A stretch of 64,000 nucleotides of DNA. It comes from Nymphaea colorata (Eukaryota; Streptophyta; Magnoliopsida; Nymphaeales; Nymphaeaceae). Under the pieces are notes generated by a model, which did not search any database, was not told where the DNA came from, and saw only the letters and a program-made list of their open reading frames with translations. Each line of letters opens with the position of its first letter. The stretch's first letter is position 1. Below are positions 47,899 to 59,194 of the stretch, piece after piece. The stretch spans positions 8,056,505 to 8,120,504 of the forward strand of contig NC_045140.1 in the NCBI RefSeq assembly GCF_008831285.2, in the 5' to 3' direction. The position numbers and the translations under genes were made by a program.

Positions 47899-49221
47899 GG
47901 TTACAAAAAGGTACATTGAAGTTGGTCAAAGTTGACCAAGTCCAAACATGGAAACAAAGGGCAGTGTCAGTTGCACATTGTACAGGTTTGACCATGTCCT
48001 AGCCACTGCCATACACCCTGCACCCATGTCTTGAACTATTGTAATGGGTATAGCTGCCTTTAGGTGGGTAAACATGATAATTTCGTTTGATAGTCTCTTG
48101 CTGTCAAGTGAGATTTTTTTTTTTTTCTCAGGATGACCAAACTTTAAGTTCTTTAAGTCCAGATGCCTAGCCAGGTGGGAGAGGCTTAAAAATGGATAAA
48201 CTAGAGGCTTTTCGCCTCGGGAAGGTGGATTGATTCAATCGCTATTGCTTTGTGAACTATATGGATAGGGGAAAGCATGACTGTGATCATTTGGAACATA
48301 AAGGCTACTTTCATGTGCTTTTGCAGTTGAAGGAGCCTGATCACCTTTGTTGTTGATGTGACTTAGAATTGTGAAAATATTACTTTCTGTTGTGGTGGTC
48401 ATCTCTTTGTAGACATGGTTCTTGGTAGATAAATTTGTCATCGGGACATACATACCGCCTTTATTCTCCTTCCTGATCTAGGTGTAGAAGCTAAGGAAGC
48501 TGTTAGAGAGGTGGCCAAGCTTCTACAGCTTTCTAAGCATTTATCATCTATTGGTTCGTAGAGAGGCTTGAGAGGCATAAGAAAAAATATGTTATGCAAG
48601 ACATGGGTCATGATGGAGATGCCCTCAAAATGAAGAAACACATTGGGGAAGTCATGCAGTGCATTGTCTCCCTCATAATCATATTAACAAACAGTTAAAA
48701 GGTATTCTGTGCATGAACCTATAACATGTAAATGGGAAAACATGCACACAGAGCACTGACACACAAAGAACAAGCACACCGGAAGTTGTGAAACTAGAGA
48801 GAAGAACAAATCTCGCAATATTGAAGCAGATCGGAAGTTGGGAACCCTAAAAATCAAAAGGGGAAAACACAAAAACCAACAGACGAAAAACTGCCGTCGG
48901 CGTCGCCCACTCGCCGTCCGTCACTGTTCTCCATCCGTTGCCGGTTGACAGTCGCCGTTCGTCGCCGGTCGCCGTCGGTCTGCAGCTGCCCAAACGCCCA
49001 CCGGAAAACCTTCTATTGAAAGTCGAGATGGAGGAGGAGAAGGGCATTGGGCATCGAAGGGTTTGCCTTTCCGCCTGTTGCCCATTGGTTGTTTAAATGT
49101 TGTTTGGATCTGGTTCTAACTCAGATCCGGATTTGGCGTACCGCCCCGTACCATCGTACCCTTTTTGCCATACCGGCGTACCGGTACAAGTACGCGACTC
49201 GTTTTGGCGTACCACTGTGAC
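47899..49221. other. non-coding stretch with a GC-rich patch
   Basis: 48890-49000 is rich in GCCGTCG/CGCCGTC motifs, unusual for the window, and may be a captured gene fragment; no protein family is recognised. 49140-49221 (GTACCGGTACAAGTACGCG, ACCACTGTGACCTATG) looks like another family A right end directly abutting the next element. Confidence 0.4.
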
Positions 49222-49986
49222 CTATGTAAGACAGGTACTATGAACAGTACCTGCACCATACCGGTACGCACTCAGTACGCCCTGGGTAGCGTGTCGGGTA
49301 TGGTCCACATACCTGAGTACAAATCTGTCTATTTTCGGACTCAGAACAAAGTTGACCGGAGTCCAAAACCGTCCACAGTGTAGGGTTTACATTTTTTTCT
49401 TTTTAACGTTAAAGAGAAAATGCAGCAGAGCCCTCAATGGGCTGTGCGTTTCACCCACAGCAATCGACAAAGGGTGCTTTCAGCAGTAAGGGTAACTCTG
49501 GCGAATGACGACTTCTCTAGCAAACGGCAACTTTTCCGGCAAAGGGCAACACCTTTATTGCGGTTGAAAGACGTCATTTGGTTCTCCATCGCCTGATTTG
49601 GCTGTGTCATTCTCTGTCCAAACGTTTAAGCATCTTACTTCTCCAGCAGCCTCACCCGTCGTTTGACAACCTATCCCATTGACCGGCGGCATGTATTTTC
49701 ATCCTCCGTCGACATTTTTCATCCTCTCCCTTCTGTCCAACGTTTGTGCGTTTTTCTGGTCTGCTGGAGATAATCTGATTAGTGTTTTTTTCTGTTCGCC
49801 TGATTTGTGCATTTTTAGTCAGTGGTGCTTTCAGTCGTCTAATTTGTGTGTTTTGCAAGTTCACTGTAAGCTTTCAGTCCCCTGATTTGTGTGTTTGTCA
49901 ATCACCGTGTCCATACGCTTTTAGTTGATTGATTTAGTTGAATTGTATGGCTGTGGCTGTTGATATTAATGAAAAACAAAATGCAT

Positions 49987-50040
49987 CGTTGAAGCTACAT
50001 CACATAAGTGAGTGTGCACTTATGTAATGTAGCTCCAACG
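49987..50040. repeat. hairpin, 24-bp arms
   Basis: Arms 49987-50010 and 50017-50040 are reverse complements with two mismatches, loop AGTGTG. Within each arm is GCTACAT.ACATAAGTG. It could form a stable stem in RNA. Confidence 0.85.
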
Positions 50041-50381
50041 GCTGCACTATTTGCATGTGGCAGCCGCAGACCAGCAGAGCTACATCATTTCTTTTCTTAC
50101 GTGCTTGAATTGTTGATATATATTGTTGAATTGCCGATATAAATTTTCAGTTAGTAGTTATAATTTTTTGTTTTTCAGACATAAGTTGTAATAGCCAATA
50201 AAGGAAAAGGAACGATGCCTACAAGTGAAAGTAGAAATATGACAAGTAGTAGTAGTAGTGCTGCTGCAGCAGAAATGAATTCATCTCACCCATGTGATTA
50301 TATATATATATATAGTGTGTGTGTGTGTGTTTGTACGACATTACTGCGGCACCCAAGTTTTTTATGGTCCACACCTGCACC

Positions 50382-51280
50382 CAGTGTTGTACGTATCGTA
50401 CGATACGTATTGTATCGTTTGAAAAATATGATACGATACACTCCTTGTATCGTATATAGGGGTGTATCGTGCCCGTATCGTACGATGTGTACGATACAGG
50501 CCCCCCGTATCATACGATACAGTGCGATACGCTTCGTATCGTACGATACATACTGATTTCAAAAAAGGAGGGCTCAAATCCCTCTTTTTTGAGTTTTCTT
50601 TATAAAAAACCACCCATTCTTCATTTCTAACATAAATATTGTGCCGTCGTGGAGGAAATCATCGAATTCCATCGTTAAATCATCGATTAAAGCATGGATT
50701 TGTGCATGGGTGGTTGATTCCCATTGGAAGGAAAGGGGTTTTTTTAAATCATGAAGATGAAGAAGATGAAGATGAGGATGAGAATGAATATGATGAAGAT
50801 TATGAATGAGAGTCAAAAGTGCTTTCATTTTATATGTACTGACATTGAACATTTTCACAATTTCATTATTATCTTGTGATGTAATGCATAACATCTAAAA
50901 CTTGTTTTTTGATGTGGCATCTCATAGACTTATGGACCTTAATACCTTATGACTTATGAATCTGTGGTTATGAAATTATGATATACGTTATGTAATTGTT
51001 GAGTTATTGTGTTTTCTAGATTGATATTATTATGAATTTTGATGTTTACGAATGATGAACCGTAACTTTATAGCAATAATAAGTTTATCATTCTGTAAAA
51101 CATGTTTTTTATGAAGAACATATTATTCTTGTTTTTTTACTGATTTTTTATGAATTTTTCGAATTTTTTCCTACTTTTTCTGATTTATTAAAAAAATTTA
51201 CAATATGTTACGATACATTACGATACAACGTATCTTAAAGCCGGAACGATACGGCTTACGATACGTTTTTTACAACATTG
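50382..51280. mobile_element. nested hAT-like element, 899 bp
   Basis: Starts CAGTGTTGTACGTATCGTA and ends TACGATACGTTTTTTACAACATTG, inverted at the ends. Flanks CCTGCACC (50374-50381) and CCTGCACA (51281-51288) agree at 7 of 8. Ends beginning CA and ending TG with an 8-bp duplication fit hAT. The left 160 bp and right 60 bp are packed with CGTATCGTACGATACG-type palindromes. A plus-strand open end coding an acidic run (NHEDEEDEDEDENEYDEDYE, stop) at 50748-50807 resembles the acidic tails of plant hAT transposases, so it may be an internal deletion derivative. Confidence 0.82.
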
Positions 51281-51309
51281 CCTGCACATGCACCCGCACC
51301 CGTATGTAG

Positions 51310-52022
51310 GAAATAATGGCCTAGCCTGATCAAGGTTAGATTTTAGCAAATACGAGTTTGATTATATCCCTGCCATAGCTGGATGCCCCCTGCTAAACCA
51401 ATTAAGTAGGAAAGCCTCAGAAAAATCTCATGTTCCTCTTACATAGACATGCTTCCCGGTGATTATGCACAACACCAAAAAGGTTATCAATGAGCACTAA
51501 AAAAACTGAAGCATTTCACAATGAAGAACCTGTAATTATCAACTTATAAGCTGTTACACCAAAATAATTAAAGTTTATCATAGCACTAACACATCAAATA
51601 TTTCATTACATAACAATCAACATAACTAAAGTTTCAGTCACAATTTTTTACTTTCACATACGTCATTGAACTAAAGCACGTAAGTGTCCCAATTAACTAT
51701 GCAAAGAAAATAAAACACCCAAAGGAAACATAAACTTAGAACCAAACATGAAACTCCAAGCCCATCTACAGAGAATTATTTGTAGAAAAAAGCTAGCAAC
51801 AAAAACAAACAAAAACATATTCATAGACTGGAAACGTATCTCAACGAGAATGGTGATAATGCCTTATAAGTGAAGGCTACTTTCAGAAAGATGCATTGTC
51901 CAACACCTCATAGTTCTAATATTCACCAATCCAAAATCATCTTAGATGTCAAAACATGCACGTTCCTAAAAGTTACAACTTCCAATTCTCAAGCAAATCA
52001 ATCGCCATATCATCATTTCCGT
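51310..52022. other. non-coding stretch
   Basis: Nothing supported. Confidence 0.35.
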
Positions 52023-52206
52023 ATGAATTCTGTTAATAGCTAATTGACTTTCCTAAGGAATTCATCCTTTGTTTATGAATTTTCTAATTTCTATAAAGTC
52101 GTATAAAGTCGGATATGAATTCTGTTAATAGCTAATTGACTTTCCTAAGGAATTCATCCTTTGGTTATGAATTTTCTAATTTCCATAAAGTCGGATACCC
52201 AATAAC
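52023..52206. repeat. two tandem copies of a 92-bp segment
   Basis: ATGAATTCTGTTAATAGC starts at 52023 and 52115, and both copies continue through AAGGAATTCATCCTTTG and CATAAAGTCGGATA-type sequence. Very few differences, so it is recent. Confidence 0.93.
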
Positions 52207-53478
52207 AAGACAGTCAAAACTAGATCTTGCATATATATGTGGGGGGGGTTGGTGTGAAGTTTATATCTCTTGGAGTAGTACTAAAAAAGCAAATAGCAAC
52301 TGTTCAGCACAGCTAAGAGGATCAATGAAACTGATCCAGATCCAGCTCAATTCACATGGACCTCCTTTAGTCTATAAAATATTGAGTTTTTGCCTTAGAC
52401 ACCCTCTATTTTTGCAATCATACTTCCCTTGTTTGTTGTTCCATCTAAAAGACGTGGCTCTCATAAGATTGTCACTAGATCTGCTCCTTTCGATCTCCAC
52501 AAACCCAGTCCTTCTAGCCAGTAACTTGGTCGGCTTTTGAAGAACTGACATTCAAGCTTGAATTATGTCAATAGAAGTGTTCCAGCAGAAAATCACGCCA
52601 ACTTTATCAACAGGGCAGCATTCAGATTATAATTGTAGGACACAAAAGGATTTTCTTTCGGGCTTCTAAATAAAATATACTTCCGTTCTCTAAATAGAAT
52701 TGAATATGGTTCTCTTGTCTAAATAGAAATGTTATACATATTCTTCTGTAGCGTCAAGCACCACTTTAATCTTGTAATCTTCATCCTATTGCTATGATGA
52801 ACAAGTACCATTTCAGCAGGGTTTTACTTCAGATTTGGACTCACCGAATATAAACCAAACAGACAAAAGTTTATATGTTCAGTTTGTAACATTAAGCAGC
52901 TCCAGCTCCAGCTTGATCTTGTAGATCTCTATTCCTCTGCAGAGGCGTACATTAACATGTACACCCAACATCTTACAGCAAGAAAAGCAAAGGCAAATGT
53001 TTTTGTACATCTTCCTAGAACTTCTAGAACGATAACACGTGAAACACTGATTGAGTATACAACAATAGAACACACATCAACACCTTGTATACCCGAAAAT
53101 CACATATAAAAACAATTCCAACAAAGAAAACACCAAAGAGAGTTGTGAAAGAAAGTCATCTTACCTTGTAAAAATTGTTGGCAATAGCACAACCAGGAAC
53201 AAGTGCACCTTCTTTTTGCCTGCCACGACACCACCATAACACACAACAACCCTGTCATCAAAACAAAATATTCAAATGAAAACCCATAACAGAAAACACA
53301 GCACCAAAATTGAATGGAGAATGAGCACCACAGAAGGACGACTGATAAAATGCCCAGTAAACCCTAGCCTAAATTAAAATCTGTGAAAAGGAAGAAAGCA
53401 GAGACCCCAAATGAAGCACTGGTCCCTGCTCATTGGCCAGGAATAGAACCTAATGAGGCAAGGCAAACACTCTCCAGC

Positions 53479-53526
<48 letters not shown>

Positions 53527-54564
53527 TCAACCCCAGAGAAGGGGCCAATGGTAATTTAATAATGATTCCCAGTTTTACCATTTGGTGGCCCAGAAAAATA
53601 GTTACGGAATCATTTTCTTGAAATAGGGCAGCAGACGAATTTTCATCCCTTCCAAATTCAGAGTCTTTGATTTTCTAGAATCATAATTCCAGAAGTAATT
53701 TTTCTGCAGTTTGATGGGCATGCATAAAAGAAGATGGAAAATCCCAGTGACCCTTGGGCATACGTGATAACCTCCTACATTCGTCTCATCTCATTGTCTC
53801 AAACATATATCTGGCAGATTTATATCATGTTTTGTTGCTTTTGGGGGTATATGCCATATGTAATAAACACATAACTGGCACATTAATAATGTTTTCCCGT
53901 TTCTACTCCGAGTTTCATTCCAAAGATACAGGAGAGGCAATAACGAAAATACTTTAATGCAGCAAGAGACAGAATGTGCAGACACAGCTAAGAATAACAA
54001 ACAGTTAAACCTCATTTTACATGAATAACAAGATGGCTATAGAAAAATGGAGCACCTAAGTTGTAGAACAGAAAAAGCAGCAAGAAGCAACAAAAAAGCA
54101 CCAACACAGATGCAAAATATCAATTAAGTTCCTGAAATGTGGCATTTTAATGTAGACAAAGCCACAAGGAATTCTTTTCATAGATAACGACATCTAATGA
54201 ATTAATGATTACTACAATTTAGAGGTTAGGAACGGAGGAGGAAGAGAGATTAAGTGCTTCGGTTCTTGCCCACGAAGAGAGAGGGAGAGAGAGATTTTGC
54301 GCCATCCAACTGTTGCACCCAGCCTTGTCCTGCATTCCAACGCCATTGACAGCACTACTAAACCCTAGATCGCTGTCCCCAATTTTATTTTTGCCCCAAA
54401 TTTTTGGGATTTCTTATCCTTCTCCGACTCGATCAATTACGTATTACTTTAAAAAAAACAAACAAACAAACAGCACCGGTCGACGATCGGCCGACGGCCG
54501 TCCCCCATTTTTACCAAAAAACAAAAACACTCCACTAAGAGAGTTTCAGAGGCCCTAAGCACCG
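52207..54564. other. stretch without a supported gene
   Basis: A (CT)n tract lies at 53481-53524. A minus-strand segment 53251-53165 (29 codons, for example WWCRGRQKEG and GCAIANNFYK) is bounded by CAG and GTAAGA, so it could be an exon, but all three frames are open and no neighbour exon is identified. A plus-strand AAACCCTAGATC near 54359 resembles a plant 5' UTR element. Confidence 0.3.
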
Positions 54565-54810
54565 AACCCAACGCAGAGGGGCACCCTTTGCTGTATCGAG
54601 GCCGACGCAGAGGGCTTCCCCGGCATCGATGGCAACGCAGAGGGATACCCTCTACTTGGCAGAAGGTTTCCCCGTGTGTCGAGGGTGGGTACCTTCTATG
54701 CAAAGAGAAACCCTCTGCGTCGAGGGTGAATGGTACCCTCGACGTAGAGGGCTGAACGCTGATGGAAACCCCGAAACCCTCTGGTGCGTCGAGGGTGATA
54801 CAGAGGGTTT
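54565..54810. repeat. GC-rich cluster of ACCCTCGACG.AGAGGGT motifs
   Basis: At least six related 10-18 bp motifs: ACGCAGAGGG three times (54570-54640), ACCCTCTGCGTCGAGGGT, ACCCTCGACGTAGAGGG and CCTCTGGTGCGTCGAGGG. They alternate orientation and form several possible inverted pairs. Not a CRISPR array: no constant repeat/spacer spacing. Confidence 0.7.
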
Positions 54811-56079
54811 CTCTACAATCTGCATAGGCAGAAAAAAAAAAGGACAGAGAGAGAGAGAGAGAGAGAGAGTTCTCTCGTACCGGGTTTCATCCGGTGTTCG
54901 TCGGAGCCTCTTTTCGGCGCATCGCCGGTCGCTGGAGCAAACGTCACTCACGACAGCACGAATGAATTCTCTTGAAGGATCAAGAGGAGAGATAAGCATT
55001 GAAAATGGGGGGAAAAAAAAATCGCTAAAAGGGAATACCAGTTCCTCACAAATTTCATATCTGCGCTAAATGTTTTCGTATATTTCCATGATCCCTCGGA
55101 GTCCTTTTAAAATACTTGGAGGCCCCATAGCCTTTGAAAAATTCAAAACACTCCTTAACTTCCAAAGGTTTATATTTCGATCCATCACGAAACATGTTCA
55201 TGGGAAAACCATCGAGGTTTTGTTTTCCATTTCTCCATTTCAAGGGATCAAACGCTTTCGACGTTTTCCCAACCAACCGGAAGAGGGGTTCAGTTAAGTT
55301 TAAGGGAAGGGTTCCAATAAAACCATGCTGTAGAAGGCCAGGCCCTCAAGTTCACTTAGGGTGAAAAGGAAAGTATACAAGAAAGATCACTTAGGGTAAG
55401 AAACTAAGCAACAAGTTCAAATTTCATCCACGAGAAGAAGGGTCCCAATGAAAGATAACGTCGGATTGCAAGCAGTAAAACAAAATGATACAGCTCCTTA
55501 GAGGAATTACGACAACAAAAATTAAGATGTGACTTCAACCTGTGTATGTTGTGAAAAACTGGTTGAAGTTGAGTTTGATTGTGAATCACCTACCACATAG
55601 CTTTTATCCATTGCATGTTTTTAGAAAGAACATGTTGCCACTCAATCTACAACATGGACAGTAATTGTTCCAAACTAGCAATTTCATGAAATAAAGGATT
55701 GAAAAGAAAACCTCAAAGTGCTTCCTTGTTTTGAATATGCCTTTTGGTAGAAATCATAGCACCAAACCAACTTTAACCATCATCCACTCTTAAGGTAGCT
55801 ATGGATTAGAAGCTCATGCTATGATTTGAGGAGATTTAGATCTGAAATGAAGTTTGCCCTCACCCAAAGGGAAAACTCTATTCTTTGATTTTGTGGCCAA
55901 TTGAAAGATTGGTAAATCAAGCAGCACTCCTTTCATATTTTGTCAATCTTCTGTTGTAGTCAAATGGGGCAATATTCAAAGGCCACTGAGAAACTCGATG
56001 CCCAAATTTTTCAGATCACTACTGGAAAGGTTGTTTGTCAGCACCAGCTCAACCATCCCCTCTTGAAAGAGGAGGTGAT
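54811..56079. other. non-coding stretch
   Basis: (GA)n at 54846-54868, then a minus open frame at 55276-55055 (DPLKWRNGKQN, FEFFKGYGASKY) of unknown nature, possibly coding relic. 55330-56079 adjoins the LINE and may be its 3' part. Confidence 0.35.
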
Positions 56080-57440
56080 CTACCGCTAGATACCTTGCAG
56101 GAACGACCTCAATTTTGTAGAGGGTTTGTGGAATTTAGTGAGCATGAGCTGCCAAAGGCTTGTAGTAACCAAGCAACCAAAAAACAAATGATTAATAGAC
56201 TCCTCGTTTGATAGACAAAGGGGGCATTTATCCGATAGATAAAAACCCTCTACGTTGAAGGTTGTCTATAGTGCTCAACTTGTATTTGCTCGCGATGTAG
56301 GCATACCACTAGGCCCTTGGGGGAACAACTGTGTATCAGACCAAACAATTGACATCAAGGTCATGCTGAATGACAATCTTTAAATCTGCAACAGAAAATG
56401 AACGTGTGGTTTCTATGGCATAGAACTCAGAGAAATGGACATTGAACAACAAAATGCCCTCCCCCAGTCATCCAACCACACTCAAGCTGTAAAGTCATTC
56501 CCCACAAACCATCTACCCTCTTTTTTAATGGTGTCTCAACCCCATTATATTCATTTCTAGGGTCGTAAGTCTTTGGCCTTACCCTTTCGCGTCTAGAAAC
56601 TGTAATTCATGAGATATTTTTTCCAAGCAAGGGAGGCTCAAGAAAATGTTTAATGTCCAACCTTCAAAGCAAGATTCCCTAAGCATACTTTGTTTAGGTA
56701 GTTTAGGTATGTAATGCTTCTCAACCCCATACTCTACTCCCCTTTCGGTTTGCAAAGCTTATTCCATGCAACTAAGTGGTGTTTGCAGCATCTTAAGTTA
56801 GAGCTCTATAAAAAAATAGCTGCAAGAGACTCGAGTACTTGAATAATTTTTTTCGGAAGTTTGAAAGGGGAACATGAGAAAAATATTAGAGGTATAAAGA
56901 AAGATTGAAGTAGACATAATCTGCCCGCATTAGAGAGTAGCAAGGCCACACCTTCAATTTTATTTGAACTTTTGGTAGAGGTCAAGAGTAAGTTTTTCCA
57001 AAAAGATGTGGAGCCCCAAGTACTTAATGGGGGAGGGCGGCAAGGGGCCAACCCGTTGAGGCAACAACCAAGTTGCTCAAGTCTCCATGGGCATTGAAAG
57101 TTACTATTCTCGATTTAGCGTCACTAACTCTCGTACCAGCTTTGATCTCAAAATCTCCTATAGTACTTTTGATTTCTTGAAGAAACTCAACCCTTGAGTG
57201 GGAAGGACATTATGTCATCAACAAAAAACAGTGCCACGAGCGCTTTCCCAATCCTTGGGAGAGTTGGCCCACAGAGCTTGTTCATGTTCACACTATGCAT
57301 AATGCACCTATGGAAACGCTTCATGACAGTAACAAAGAAGAGGGGTGACATTGAGTCTCTTTATATGAAGCCAGGAGAGCTATCAAAGTATTAACCCACA
57401 ACACCATCCATTGAGATTGCAATTGAGGCTGTGGAGATGA
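56080..57440 (-). pseudogene. LINE (L1-type non-LTR) reverse transcriptase pseudogene
   Basis: Minus-strand reading, in broken frames: SIAISMDGVVG, YFDSSPGF then RDSMSPLFFVTVMKRF (the G.RQGDPLSP..F motif region), VALFFVDDIMSF (the [FY]ADD catalytic site, here VDD), STWGSTSFW then LSNAGRLCLLQSFFI and FSCSPFKLPKKII (the fingers-distal YLG.P and GR..L..S region), and far downstream CPLCLSNEESINHLFFGC then LW, the zinc-binding reverse-transcriptase tail found in plant LINEs. Many stops and frameshifts. No 5' end, endonuclease or poly(A) tail was identified. Confidence 0.88.
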
Positions 57441-57776
57441 GGTCATAATGTGTGCTATCCATGTATCATGAAAGTTTAAGAAAGTAGGGAATTTCTAAGA
57501 AAAATCTAGTTTATTGATAAATTCAATTGACAACACATTAATGGGACGCAGTGGCCAAACATTAAGGTTCCAATTAACGTACTTATGAGAAGGTTGTGCA
57601 AGTGGGATGGAAGGATTGTGTGGAAAAACCGTGAACTCGGTAACGTCGATGAACGGTGGGGATGGCCTCAGGTGCAGATATCCATCCGGACCGTGCGTTT
57701 CCCAACCAGCGGCAGAAAATGAGTCTCTACCTGCCCAAAGAGAATGCCGGAGGAGGAAGAACTACGGAGATAATAC
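57441..57776. other. non-coding stretch
   Basis: Upstream flank of the LINE relic and the possible intron of the next candidate exon. No gene otherwise. Confidence 0.3.
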
Positions 57777-57833
57777 CTGGGATTGATTTGGTGGAGAAGA
57801 GTACGGCGGCGAGATTGTGGTCTCTTCGGCCAT
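57777..57833 (-). CDS. possible first coding exon
   Basis: Minus-strand ATG at 57833 opens 19 codons (MAEETTISPPYSSPPNQSQ) that end exactly at CCCAG/GTATTA, a good donor, in phase 0. The surrounding 57600-57970 is GC-richer than the window. The next exon was not found; the LINE relic lies within the presumed intron. Speculative. Confidence 0.28.
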
Positions 57834-58543
57834 CGTTTTAGTGGAGAACTAGAGGAGCACGTCGGCGGGAGGTGGTTCCGATGGATCGAGATGGGCGCGG
57901 TTGGTGCAGTTCAAGGGCGAAGAGGCAGTGGCGAGCGGTGAAGACGCAGCGGCAAAGACGCGGACGCGCCCGACGGTCGGAAAAATAATTCAGTAAAATG
58001 ATGTCGGACACTCGAGGTCGAATTTTGAATTCTGGATTCTTTTACCAAGTCCACTCTAAATTTGAGAAAAAAAAAAGAAAGCGCTTTGTCCGCAGTGAAA
58101 AAGCTTTTAAATGTTGTTACGTGAATGCCTTTCCCGTGGATCAAACCCGCACTGAAAATCTCGTGTACTGGAAGCAATTTTCTAATTTTCTACTTTAATT
58201 TTTATGAGTACGTGAAAGTTTTTAAAAAATTAAGCAGTATCGGGCGATATGAGTCTGCACGGAATTTTCCCACAATCCATTATCTACTCCATGCACTGAC
58301 AGGAGATTCAAAGCCCTTCGTTTTTTGGTGCATTGAGGTCTAGATGGATAATAGGCCGCTTTTAATTGGATGGAACACTTTGCAGTTTAAGACTATGCGC
58401 CCTTTACCCTATGCAACTATGCTATGCTCTTTGAAGCAAGTGGACACGGCGTTTATGAGATCTCTATCAGTCAATAAACGAAAGAAGCCGCATGTGCAAC
58501 TCATAATATACGACCATTTTCCCCATAAAATTTGACTTGCTGA
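57834..58543. other. possible 5' flank and non-coding stretch
   Basis: GC-rich 57840-57980 followed by ordinary AT-rich DNA. Nothing else supported. Confidence 0.35.
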
Positions 58544-58791
58544 TAGATAGGCCTGGGCGTCGGGCCCGGGCCCGATCAGGCCGAGTCCAGCCTATTAAGA
58601 ACATTTAAATTAAAAAATTATTTTTTTTAAATTTTTTTGTTTTAATAGTATATATTATTATTAATAAATATATTTTATATTAAAAAAATTTATAATTAAA
58701 AAATTATTTTTTAATTTTAAATGGATCAGGCCCAGACGCTGGCTATTGGGCCGGGCCTGGGCCAGGCTCACCGGCCCGATGCCTACCCTTA
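58544..58791. mobile_element. Family B hAT-like MITE with perfect 8-bp target duplication
   Basis: 248 bp. Left end TAGATAGGCCTGGGCGTCGG, right end CCGATGCCTACCCTTA, inverted. Flanked by CTTGCTGA at 58536-58543 and 58792-58799. GC-rich ends and an AT core. Ends beginning TA(G) with 8-bp duplications are typical of hAT elements, and the ends match the transposase-bearing element at 61739. Confidence 0.9.
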
Positions 58792-58917
58792 CTTGCTGAT
58801 GCCATTAAAAAATATGGGTAAAATTGAAAATTTTCATAATCCTAGGTGTCACACTGAATAAATACAAGTCCACTAAGCTCCACCAAGGGTATTTATGTGC
58901 ATCATGTATATTTAAGT

Positions 58918-59085
58918 ACAAAATAATAAATATTACCCACAGGGGTCTTCATACCCATAAGGGGTAAGATTTGGAACACATAAGTATCCTAGAAATCACA
59001 TACAAAATAATAAATATTACCCATAAGGGTTTTCATACCCATAAGGGGGTAAATGTGGAACATAAAAATATATTTGATAAATCTT
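58918..59085. repeat. two tandem copies of an 84-bp segment
   Basis: ACAAAATAATAAATATTACCC begins at 58918 and 59002, and both copies continue TTCATACCCATAAGGGG and TGGAACA.A. Confidence 0.9.
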
Positions 59086-59194
59086 AGAAAAATTAGATTA
59101 AGAAAGGTTTAATTATTGAACTAGACACAATGTTGTTAAATACGTTGAGGTGAAGCAAGGCAATTGAGCCAATAGCATAAAATCGCATTCATAA

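Larger units (their letters stand above)
49222..51309. mobile_element. Family A, largest copy, interrupted by a nested element
   Basis: Left part (GGTATGGTCCACATACCTGAG, CGGACTCAGAACAAAGTTGACC) matches the left part of the 38668 copy. Right part has a TA/TG tract at 50299-50331, then GCACCCAAGTTTTTTATGG and CCCGCACCCGTATGTAGG. Between them lies unique sequence including a hairpin and a plus-strand segment starting ATGCCTACAAGTGAAAGTAG after TTGTTTTTCAG, possibly the beginning of a lost transposase exon (Ser/Ala-rich). The right end is damaged and no target duplication is visible. Confidence 0.6.

Noticed and set aside
50574..50894. 106-codon minus-strand His/Leu-rich open frame
   Set aside because: It is the antisense of an acidic GAAGAT-repeat stretch inside the nested hAT-like element.
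53165..53251. Candidate exon with conserved-looking WWCRGRQKEG
   Set aside because: Splice-like borders exist, but all three frames are open and no partner exons are found, so it is not called as a gene.
56240..56270. ACCCTCTACGTTGAAGG as a further copy of the 54.6 kb GC-rich motif cluster
   Set aside because: In the LINE frame it encodes the NLQRRG region before the CPLC zinc motif; the resemblance is coincidental.
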